Shown one piece after another: positions 33,513-43,147 of a stretch of 64,000 nucleotides of DNA. The notes beneath the pieces were generated by a model. It searched no databases. It was given only the letters and a program-made list of their open reading frames with translations, and was not told the origin of the DNA. Source of the stretch: Strobilurus pachycystidiatus. Its lineage: Eukaryota > Basidiomycota > Agaricomycetes > Agaricales > Physalacriaceae. Every line of letters starts with the position of its first letter. Position 1 is the stretch's first letter. The stretch spans positions 186,001-250,000 of the forward strand of contig JAHLMK010000003.1 in the NCBI GenBank assembly GCA_019915135.1, in the 5' to 3' direction. Position numbers and translations under genes: made by a program.

Positions 33513-34602
33513 GGACTCAGTTCAGCATCAAGTTCAAGACCCGCTTTGGTCGTAGCTTTCCGGACTTTGAGTTCATCGTCGACCTGATCTACTTCTTGGT
33601 CGCCAAGATGCACCTTTTTGGCCACATCGACGAATGCAAGTACAAGTATAACCTGAACTATTTCTTTGGGTCCGGTCGTATCCATGGCGAAGGGATCGAG
33701 ACAACTTGGGCCGAGTCCAAGCAAGCAGGGGGGAGTACACGCCATATGAATGCGGGCCATCGCCACGATAAGGTCAACGACCTGCATAACTATTGGAATT
33801 GGATGAAGCTCATTGGGCTGCGTGAGTCGCACCTTCTTCTTCATCGTCGTCGCACTAATACATCATCCGGGCAGCCGAGTTTCTAGAAAAGCATTTGATT
33901 GCAGCTCGAGTCAAGTTGGCGAAAAAGGTACAAACCTTCGTCGAAGGTTCGCGGTTGGCCGGGCGCGAATCCGTCGAGAGATGGCAGAAGCTCAGTGACG
34001 AGCACGTATCTTGGCCCGAGCTTCTCAAGGTCCCAGGCGTGACCGACAATGACAAGGCAAAATGGAAGAGTTTATTCCAGCTACAGTTGACGAAGCGTAA
34101 GTCTTGTTCGCCATCGTGAGATCGGAACTAACGGAGGTGATAGTTCCAGGCAAAGATGACGTCTTGAAAAGCCTCGAGAAGGAAGAGGAGCGCCATACAC
34201 ACACCACTCTGAAGGGCAAGAGGATTGAGACAAAGAATCGAACGGTTCAATGGATCAGTAAAGGTCTCGAAATCCAACAGAAGCAGTAAGTGGTTTCACG
34301 TCTGCTCTGCGGAGGCAAAAGTCTTATATCGTGCGGTAGGTTCGATATCCTCAAAGCCCAGAGGAAACACGGCAACAGTGATGACATCGAACAGGCACAG
34401 CAAACTCTGGCGCGAGACATCAAAGCCTTCCGGAAGATTCAGCTACTTGATCTACCTGCTCTTGAAGGTCTCGTAGCGGCGGTCTGCGAAGAGGATAAAC
34501 CAGTGGAGAAGGAGCTTCTCTTGCTTCCGTCGGACCTACTCGCAAAGACCACCCGGAAGAAGTACGATCTCGACGCAAAGGACGATTTCTTTACCATGGT
34601 CA

Positions 34603-34875
34603 CACTGCATGAAACATATCATATTTACGCCTAAAATATGATGAAAAAATGTAAAATTTCTTTAGCATATTTTCACTTCAAAAATGATGAAAATATTATA
34701 AAAATATATGAGAATATAGTAAATATATGCTATACCTTGCTATAATCAGACGTATTCATCATATTTTTACTCAATTTCATGATAATTTTATCATTTTCAA
34801 GATGTAAATATGCTAAAGAAATTTTACATTTTTTCACCATATTTCCGGCGTAAATATGGTATGTTTCATGCAGTG
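34603..34875. mobile_element. CACTA-type MITE (273 bp) inside the KDZ gene
   Basis: AT-rich insert with long imperfect terminal inverted repeats (~90 bp) whose tips are CACTGCATGAAAC and GTTTCATGCAGTG. It is flanked by a 3-bp duplication, TCA (34600-34602 and 34876-34878). CACTG tips with a 3-bp duplication are the hallmark of the CACTA/EnSpm group. Removing it restores FFTMV-KARHCTIEFRLREG in frame. Confidence 0.8.
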
Positions 34876-35863
34876 TCAAGGCCCGCCACTGCACCATCGA
34901 GTTTCGTCTCCGGGAGGGTCAGTGTAACGAAGCGGTCCAGATGCTTTGCCTCATCATCGAGCACGGCATGCTCTTAAAAGAGACGCGAACACAACACGCT
35001 CGAGGGGTTAGCATGAATCTGCGGTCCATGAAGTACATCAATACGGTTACAGCCAAAAAGCAGAAGTATGCCAACGCTTACGCACATGCGCGTCGATGTA
35101 TCCTACGATTGAAAGGGCAGAAGGATGATCCTGATTTTCCACCTTTGGCTGCCTTCGACCTGTGGGCAAAGAACGCGGCGGAGGCTCCCGGACTCGGAGA
35201 TGGCTCAATTGAAGAGAGCTGGATCTGGACGTACGGCCACTTGAGGACCTTGAATGGTCACGAGAAGAGCGCTTTCATCGAGGAAGGTTCGTCCCTCAAT
35301 TGATCTCAAAAGTCATACAGAACCTAAGCATGATTACAGTTCGTCGCGTGCGTTGGTCTCGGGCTTACGAAGACGTGAAGCGGTGGAGAGAAGAGGTGGA
35401 GATGTTGGAAGCAGAGTTTCGCCGATTCATCTACGCATGCCAGACCATGAGCGAGTCTTGGCGGGCATTGGCGCAGGACCGAACTCCAACCTACCCACTT
35501 TCGGTGTCCATCGCGGACGATTCTTTAAAGTCAGCCAAGTGCGGCTACGTTGTCTATGCCATGGATAAGGTGGACATGTACGCTCAAATGGAGGTCAAGG
35601 CTCGTACTCTGTTTATGAAAGCTGGCGGTGGATTCCCAGGCAAAGGCGAAACACTTTGGGACTTCTTGGACAAACGAAGACCGACAATCAATTTCAACTG
35701 GGAGAATGTTGGTTCCGCTCTGGAGAACCAAGCCGAGTTGGACAAGGAACGGCAAGACATCCTGAGGAGGTTTCATGCTCCAGTCGAGAATCTCGACGGA
35801 GAGGGTCATATCGATGACGGGGATGTAGATGAGGAGGACATAGCCGTAGGTTCCGCTGTGTAA

Positions 35864-37733
35864 TGTACAAGCAGTATACAATTTTGTTTACATTCGCCCG
35901 CGGGCATCAAGACCTCCAAGACATCAATCTGTAAAAACGGTTTTCTGATCCTTCCTCGTGAGCTTCTCCGTCTGCTCCCGTTTTCTTGCTCGTAATCAAT
36001 TTTCACAGTCTTTGTTTGTACCGGGTTCCCTCTTTTCTTTTCTCTCCTATTGGAGCCGGCAAGGTTTGTCGTCTTCTTCTCATCTACGGCTTCAACTGAT
36101 TCATCTTATCTTCCAGACCAACGTCCTACTTCTTACTATCTTCAACAAGGCGGGCTACTACGGAACGAGGTCAAAAACGATTTCCTCTCTAAGATCGTTC
36201 ACGGCGCCTTCCCACCATCTTTCACTTGTCTGACTTGGTCGAGAAACCTTGACCAATTTGTCAAACGGACGGTTGACCTTGTCTGCCGTAGACTTTCCCG
36301 AGCCTTCCCAGACGATGACGCTGTTGGTCAGGAAGAGCGATGCGATGATGACCCTGTGGGTGGGATCTGAAGGACGACGAGGACGACATTGGCGGCAGCC
36401 ATGAGCTCGACGGCGGCTGCGGTGGTGAAGAGCGACCATCTTCCGGGATCAGGTTGCTCTCTCTTGACGACAGTGTGTAGACTTCCACGAAAACATCTAC
36501 ACGGAGCCACTGTTAAGCCGTTTGAGCCAAGCACGCCGCGGGCACGAAAACGTACCAATTCTTGTGACTTAGATTATGATGGGTGAGGATTTCAGACGTG
36601 TTGGCTGTTAGGAAGATATACTAATGTCGCTCAGAATCACCTTCAATAAATATTCCTCGGATTGTCGACTGGAAGCCTTGAATTTCATCCGCCTTCTCTG
36701 CCATACCTCCGTTCTAACGTTGCAGATGTTCAAATCGTATGTGCTCCACCGCACCATCTCCTTGCCATCTCACAGTTCTCCAGATGCCGCGGTCATAAAG
36801 TATCAGTCGACCTTCTGGACGACTGTTCTGAGCAAGCTGAATTGTCGTCCACGCTCTGAATGGGATCGGCAGCGTCTTCGAGCTCCACAGCCGACAACGA
36901 AGAACGATTTTCTGCCGCATGTTCATACCCGAAGGTCTTCTCGATCCATAATCCTCTGCAATGCTCAACGTCATGGCGAATCGGGGACCGACATCAACAG
37001 ACATGAAGATGAAGATTATCCGGATTCTGTTGGTGTTTTCGCAGGTATCACAGTCGGATATACACGTTCGTAATGCGCTGGGTGCGAGGAAGGTGGTAAG
37101 GAGGTTGTAGCGCGCTTGCGAGGTTCTGGAGCCGGAATGCCTTGTTCAGATGCTCAAGACCGTGAAGCATCTGTCCATGAATGCGACCTTATTGGACGTC
37201 TGCAAAACGCGAACACCATTTTTTTGGTTCGCATACTTGACGAACAATCGACAGGTCCTCATAGCGCGGTATGTGTCATCTGTAGATCTCCGATAATACG
37301 TCTGACTTTGAGTGTCGCAGGGAGTGTTTAGACCTGCGTCGCCGCTTGAACAAGTCACGGCAGGAAGAAGCAGCTCAAGCGGGACTCATACCGTGCCTGA
37401 AGCGATGGGTCGAGACGAAGCAGTTCGCTCTGCGCATATTACGCAATGCTAGTGGAGCGATATGGACTGTTAGGTGTGGTAGAGAGCGATCTGCAGGCGT
37501 GAAGCTCATCGTGAACAATTGCTGTCAATTGATGAGAATTGCAAAGATGCCGGCTTCTAAGCGCCCGCGCCACGTGCGCCATTCCCGGACCGATGCGGCT
37601 ATGTCCGATTATATCCGGAAGCTGTTGCTGTCCCATCATCGCACCCATCACCCAAGTCATTCGGTATATATGTGTTGCTTTATTCCATGCTCGGTCTCAA
37701 CGATCATAGAAACACGGATTCTCGGAACGCGCC
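35864..37733. other. No confident gene
   Basis: Open frames on both strands at 36,160-37,070 have some hydrophobic stretches on the minus strand (AANVVLVVLQIPPT; IIASLFLTNSVIVW, in a different frame) that might be a decayed membrane-protein gene, but I could not join exons. If the 14-36 kb block is one mobile unit, its right end should lie here; no obvious terminal repeat was found by eye. Confidence 0.3.
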
Positions 37734-38380
37734 ATGCCCCTGCGACTCCCAGGCCTCGCCCTTCGCGCTCGTCTACTCGAGGCTGGCGTTGACGATGACT
37801 TTCGCCGCATTTTGGACGAATACGAATCGCGCGCGCGGAACCTACAACAATCGATATGTGCGCTTGTGGGCGCGCTCGGGGCATGTCTTGGAGCCGATGC
37901 GGCGTGGGGTATCAGTCGGTTTTGTATGGCGTTGCAGACATTGGGGCTGTTGGCGGTGATCCTGGCTTTGGTCCTCTACGAGATCGCGGAAATCAAGTTC
38001 GACGCTGGCAGGGAGGGGAGAATCGAAAAGCTACGCGAGGCGCGAATGGGAAAGGATATGATGTTGCTGTTTTGCATGGATGGCATGTACGCGTTGATGA
38101 TCGCGGCTTTGAATGTGTCCGCAGGTGAGTTCGTTGCATCAACGCTATGGGTGGTAATTAACTCCGACTAGCGGGACTGGGTGTGCTCACCTGGAACCTC
38201 CTCGGATGGCTGTGTCTCATCCTTGTCGTCCCTATCATCATCCTCGTTGGAGGTTTCTTGTTAGCAGGTACGTGTCTACCCCCAATCGCTGAGCACGGTG
38301 GCGGTAACTGCTGCGCGAAGACTTCTGGCGAAATCGGGATCGGGACAACAGTTCGGAGACAGGTGAAGAAGGCTGAATGA
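37734..38380 (+). CDS. Small multi-pass membrane protein
   Basis: Starts MPLRLPGLALRARLLEAGVD. A cytosolic-looking N-terminus leads to a first membrane helix (FCMALQTLGLLAVILALVLY) and a second (LLFCMDGMYALMIAALNV). A GTGAGT...ACTAG intron (at ~38,125-38,171) joins to GLGVLTWNLLGWLCLILVVP and IIILVGGFLLAG. A further candidate intron of ~84 nt is in frame and stop-free; either way the protein ends VRRQVKKAE. Four helices with basic loops fit an inner-membrane or ER protein of unknown function. Confidence 0.5.
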
Positions 38381-39293
38381 AGGGTTTGGTACGTGTTCCG
38401 CGACTTAGACACTTCTGGAAAGCTCACCAGTACGCAAAGACTGTTAGTTTCTTGTTAAAAGCATTGGCACTTGGCCGTCTATTTGGTGCCCGGCGTGTGA
38501 AGCTTGCGCTTCGGCGTTCGTCGCGTTGTTGAGAGTGCGGTTGTTCTCCTGCACGTTATTGGTATATTATTTACAACAATATCCGAATATATATTTCTCA
38601 ATAATGCCGAATTTTGATACTATTATTTACATGTACAATAATGACAATATTAAACCGCCAACAATAGCAAACGGCAAAGACCTTTTGACTCGGAGTGGCG
38701 ACAGGCCATTGTTCACCTTCTTTCATCTCTACCTCCACGACTCCTCCCCTCCCCTCTCTTCTGCTCGTGCCATTCGTCAAGTCATGCCCAACCACCAGAT
38801 GCGCAGTGGTTCTGGCGTTTATAGCTCGGCCTGGTCGGAAAATACATCTTCTGTGGTAGGTGCGTCGAAGCTGTTTGAGTGGCGCAGTCCTGACTCTCTA
38901 TCAGCACAACGGCGCGCTGAGTTAGTGATGATTCTGTTTCACCATCGAGTCATCGTTGCCTTGAATGATACGCGTAGCTACATTTCCTGAGAGTGTGAGC
39001 TACGCGTGGCCGCGCCGTCTGTCTGTCCAACAGCAGAGACGCGATAGGCGTAGTAGTCGCTACGCGTGGCTACGGCAATGTAGTAAGTAGACAGAAACGA
39101 CCACCCGCGAGCCACGCGTGGCCGCGTTCTCCGATGGCAGAGACGCGATCGGCGTACCTCCGTTGCCGGGCCCGTACACACGCATTCCGAGAGGGGCGAC
39201 GCGTAGCTTACGATACGAAATAGCAGAGCTAGTGCCAAGAGCTGAGAGTGGCCGCGCGTGGCTACGCCCCGCGGTAGCGGTAGATAGATGTTG
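38381..39293. other. Gene-free region with second ACGCGT repeat cluster
   Basis: Holds the 3' flank of the membrane-protein gene and, from ~38,968, the second cluster of GCTACGCGTGGC-type repeats. I found no exon with convincing content. Confidence 0.45.
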
Positions 39294-39402
39294 TCAAATG
39301 TATACTGCGGTGGTTTCAATACAAGGATTCTGGTACAGCGTGGCCACGCTGACCATAGCCACGGAAGTGAGAAAGTGATCTGAGATGGCCAAACGTGGCC
39401 AC
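38968..39402. repeat. Second cluster of GCTACGCGTAGC/GCCACGCGTGGC repeats
   Basis: Units near 38970, 38997, 39056, 39109, 39195, 39247, 39336 and 39393 share the ACGCGT core with arms TAGC or GGCC (for example GAGCTACGCGTGGCCGCG, GAGCCACGCGTGGCCGCG). They are the same kind as in the 12.9-13.4 kb cluster but more often with GGCC/GGCT arms. The right end overlaps the 3' exon of the FAD monooxygenase. Confidence 0.7.
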
Positions 39403-41117
39403 ATAATCACTGCAATGTCAGCCGGTACAGCCACCTGCAATCCGGCTTTCTTTAACATCGCATCCAAGGTCATAGCGCCAAGCAAGATCTTTGCACACCC
39501 TTGCCTGAATGCCAATTGACATGAGCTGTAATCAGCTAGGAGTTGCTCAAGTACTGACCCATAGACAGGATTTACGACCATCACACTATCACCAATCGCA
39601 ATCCAGTTAGAGGGCAGGCCCGACGCGTTCTCAAAATGCGTCCAAGATGATGGTGCTGGAGTTAACACGGTGAGCACAGTAGTCGTAATAGGAGCAAGGA
39701 AGCCACGTACGAACACGAACTTGGCTACATGACATCGTATCTTCTGCCTCCGTCATCATGTCCATGAAGTCCCAGAACCAGGCAGGAAGCGGCCTTGTGA
39801 CATAAATCGACTCCACGTACTTCCGAATGCCATCAAGATCGTTCGGCAAATCACTCGCCGCCCATCCACCGCAGCACATAACAACTGGAGAGACAATTGA
39901 GCACGAAGTTCAGACCTTCGGGAGCAACATCTCACCAGTGTTTGCCTCCATTTTCAAGCAAGCGAAGTACTTTCCTTCGATGCTTATGTCGGGAAATAAG
40001 AGAAGGATTGGTTTGTTGAGTCCAGGAAAACCGCCGGGTATGGGAAGTCTGCCTGCAAGCATCGGAGTCACGTCAAAGTGGTAGGTCGAATAGTGTATCT
40101 TCGGATCGTATGTGACCTTCAGCTCGTCAGTATGGAATAGGTTCTCTGATACAGATTTATCCAATCCTGCGCGTCGAAGCGATTTGATGCCCGCCTGTGC
40201 TGGCCCGGTGCAGTCTGGTGGTCGGGATAAGTCATGATGAGTTTGTCGGCAGCTAGGTCACGCACCAATCATGATGGCTGCATCAATGTTGTCAATGTTC
40301 CCTTCGGCGGTCCGTACTTTCACCTGAGTCACATATCCCGGCCTGTCGCTGCTCACGCCAATCGCAGTCCCAACAACCTGAGTGATGTTTGGGTACCTCG
40401 TTCCGTCCAGTGTCAATCGCCGAATCAAAGTTTCCAGCGCTCGACGAGACGCATACAAAGTTTGAGGTAGTTTTCCAAGGTATCTGGAATAAGGGACACG
40501 TAGATATCCTCCCCATAGGCAGAGCGCAAAGTCGGCTGGTCCTATACTGCAAAACTAAATTCATGGAGCTGGGCGACGGGGTGAGACAGAACACACGGAA
40601 TCTCCGACTTGTTGCACTCTTCGACTAGGTTTGGGAAAAGCTTTTCAAGACCAGCATAGAAGATGGCCAAATTCCCTGAGCACGTCGATCAGTACTCGTC
40701 CAGGCTTTAGGGCCAAAGACGCTAACCTTGCAGCGATTCGTACTGAATCAGGCGAGCTCTTGCATGCTTCTGCGTTCGGGCGTCGGCTAGTCGTCCTTCC
40801 TCCGATGCCAGCCAGGCTTCCGGTTCGATGATGATAACGCGCTCAAAATGGTCATGGCACACACGGGCGGTGAGAAGTCCACCAATGCTGCAAGCCTCAT
40901 CAACACTTTGGTTCAGAGAGCGAGAGATACAAATTTCCCACCTGCCACCACAGACGACTGCAGTGCCGCAAATTTTCGATTGAAGATTGCGCGGAATACC
41001 AATGGAGCGGAGTTCAACCATCCCAGTCTCCACTTGGAGAAGGTAGCGACGCAAAGCGAGAGATGCTGCGACACAGAAGACGGAGACTCCGAGAAGGCCG
41101 AGAAGGAGGGAGGTCAT
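39294..41117 (-). CDS. FAD-dependent monooxygenase/oxidoreductase
   Basis: ATG at 41117, 42 bp after a TATAAAAG box. An N-terminal hydrophobic helix (LLLGLLGVSVFCVAASLAL) may anchor it to a membrane. The Rossmann FAD site is TAVVCGGSIGGLLTARV, completed across an intron. Then YESLQGNLAIFYAGLEKLFP, LWGGYLRVPYSRYLGKLPQT with SRRALETLIRRLTLD, and DCTGPAQAGIKSLRRAG (again across an intron). Late motifs are GRLPIPGG, then the second FAD motif WIAIGDSVMVVNPVYG joined by splicing to QGCAKILLGAMTLDAMLKK. These fit group A-like flavin monooxygenases used in fungal secondary metabolism. The last ~40 residues run into the ACGCGT repeats and may not be original. Its neighbour is a UbiA prenyltransferase on the same strand, so a role in a shared pathway is likely. 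Confidence 0.7.
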
Positions 41118-41158
41118 GGCGAGCAGCAGGATGTGTTTGTGTGGGTCGCTTCCTCTCA

Positions 41159-41166
41159 CTTTTATA
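41159..41166 (-). promoter_or_regulatory. TATA box of the FAD monooxygenase gene
   Basis: TATAAAAG on the minus strand 42 bp upstream of the ATG at 41117. Confidence 0.55.
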
Positions 41167-41239
41167 CTGCATCACGACCATCAGCTGTGTCACAGTAACA
41201 GGCAAAGGAATGAAAGAAGGAATCCAGGGTATGGTCAAG

Positions 41240-42139
41240 TTACATGAGGTAATAATTCATGTACGCACGTATCAGTCTGAGCCGCTTTTCCTCCGTCGAC
41301 TCGGCGTAGAGAACTGCCCCACAACAGACACACGTGGGGTGATCATCAAGCTATGCCGCGGTCGAAGGTATGGTGCCTACGGCCAAGTGAATACAACGCC
41401 TGGAGTACACCGGACAACCTTCTGATTCGTCTGAATCCGGTCTGATCTTCTCGGAACTTGCCATGGCCCATGATCCGTCTGGCAGGGACATCTGTCACCG
41501 TTACGTCAACACACGACCATCTCGACTCAGCCTGTGTAAGTTGTAACGGACCTTGGACATAAGAAGGGCCTTTCGCACATTCGAACGGGCCGTTTTAGAA
41601 ACATCATATCAGGGCAAAGCGAAAGTACCGGAGATCGTAACAACTTCAAGATCCTTGGTGTGATGGTCTCGGAAAGTACCACGTGTTGATTCATCCACTC
41701 ATGAGAGCATTGCAGCCGCGACGGTTCTTAGGTACGATTGTTCTTGTTCCTGTCCTCAGGTTGTACGGCGAAGCAGGCCCCCCATCTGCAAGGCTGCACA
41801 TCCCGTGTTGATGTCCCACCACGAGTGGCGCCTATCAGCGTCTGATATACAAAATCAGAACAGATGTATGTAGTAACTTCCCTACTGACGAGGTCGATCG
41901 AATAGATGTACTCACGGTGCGCGACACGAAGTGATTAGTGCACGAAGAGACTCGTCTGGAGGACATGAAGCAAAGTCACCACTGCAACTGAGTCCGAGAG
42001 TCCCAGCTACATCGGCCAGGATTGCTGCAAAGAAATCTTTGCATAATATTGCATAGTACATGAAGCCCTGACGTCTATGGTGTGGGAACGGAGATGATAC
42101 ATGTGGGGGACTGAGAGAACGGAAGACGCAAGTCAAGCC
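41240..42139. other. Interval between FAD monooxygenase and prenyltransferase genes
   Basis: Contains the upstream region of the monooxygenase and the 3' flank of the prenyltransferase. A minus-strand piece at ~41,912-42,060 (GFMYYAILCKDFFAAILADV) vaguely resembles the region after the second FAD motif of the neighbour gene and could be a remnant; this is weak. Confidence 0.3.
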
Positions 42140-43147
42140 TCAACTATTCAGGGAACCCGTTATTCGTGCAGCCGAGAGCCAAATCTAGGATGCGTTGATT
42201 TAGCTGACGAGAGCAGGTATCAAACAGACGAACGTTGTAGAGAAGGTAGGAAGTCTTGTCATTGCAAGGGGTGCGGAGGACATAGAATCGAGCGCCCACG
42301 TATGTTCCGAGGGTAAAAAGTCCAGTCCCGAGATCCATTGGGAGCCCGTACGATTTATACAGCACTAGTGGCCAGATCATCAGAGTGACGACCATGGAGA
42401 GGCGGCTGAATTCAGGCATCACAATTGGAATTGTGCGCCTTCCCCTCAATCTATCTCCCTCTTCGTCTTGGAAGTCTTGAGCATGGACAGTTGTACATAT
42501 GATAAGCGCGTTCACCAGCGGCGCGATGATTGCCTTGAGAGGATACTCGAGTTGATCTGTAGTACGTGTCAGTAATCTCACTGATTGCAAGCTATTCATC
42601 GATACCTGGAGATGCTGCAACAAGCGTAGCACCCGCGTCGAACATGGCGTATCCAAGGGCAACGAGTACATTGCGAGTTATACAATTGGATTGCCCCAAT
42701 GGTGTGTCGTCATGTAACACAGCCAGCGCAGTAAACAGTACGCTGACAGTTGTGACACCGAACAAACGGGAGACTGCGAGGCACAACGGCACAAGTGCCC
42801 ACCGCAGGATGTGGGCCTCTGTTGGGGAGATTCGGCCGGATGGAATAGGACGCCACGGCTTATTGCTTGCGTCCTCAATGGAGGAACGGCGTTGATTTGA
42901 CACGCAAAACTGTAGGAGATGGAGCCACGTCCATAAGAGAGCCCAGAATACTCCTGAGGGTGTCGTTGACGCCCCAAAGGCAACAAAAGATATCTGGCCA
43001 GGTTCGTGAGCTGTACAGTCATCAGGTTGCAAAATTGAAACGCACAACTGGGAGAACGATTGTCTTGAAGTCCGACCTCGTAAAAAGGAATGCAGTGTAG
43101 AGATGGTAGGCGAATGTACGTCTTGACAAGGAGGAATCGCAGAACAT
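42140..43147 (-). CDS. UbiA-type prenyltransferase (membrane-bound)
   Basis: Start MFCDSSLSRRTFAYHLYTAF at 43147. LFTRSDFKTIVLPV is spliced (52-nt intron) to ISFVAFGASTTPSGVFWALL and TWLHLLQFCVSNQRRSSIED. The first metal-binding motif is the basidiomycete variant SNQRRSSIEDASNKPWRPIP. The second is the classic HAQDFQDEEGDRLRGRRTIP. Helices LFGVTTVSVLFTALAVL, LSMVVTLMIWPLVLY and others match a 7-9 helix enzyme. The last exon, spliced from LLYN, is IWLSAARITGSLNS. UbiA enzymes transfer a polyprenyl chain from its diphosphate to an aromatic or similar acceptor using Mg2+. It appears intact in four exons and sits ~1 kb upstream of the monooxygenase. Confidence 0.8.

Larger units (their letters stand above)
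30525..35863 (+). pseudogene. KDZ transposase with CxC2-type cysteine cluster, disrupted by two MITEs
   Basis: Begins MAPKKASTKAPASKAKRKNP at 30525. After an acidic linker and an intron comes the cysteine cluster (CKCGKALRTCLCFECTH, CSACF, then HEANPWHWAHRW), the CxC2-like domain that precedes KDZ (Kyakuja-Dileera-Zisupton) transposases. The RNase H-fold core shows SVDGHFGLTRLKQVDDPDD, CSRFNAIEMQNKLKFKG, GVTCGRHFVF, YDVACQF and GEGIETTWAESKQAGG, followed by a helical tail to GDVDEEDIAVGSAV. KDZ enzymes move large DNA elements in basidiomycetes. Here a 1,163-bp hAT MITE enters right after YDVACQF (its first three bases give TAG in frame), and a 273-bp MITE enters at 34603 after FFTMV. The reading frame of the remaining exons is otherwise well kept, so inactivation is recent. 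Confidence 0.85.
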
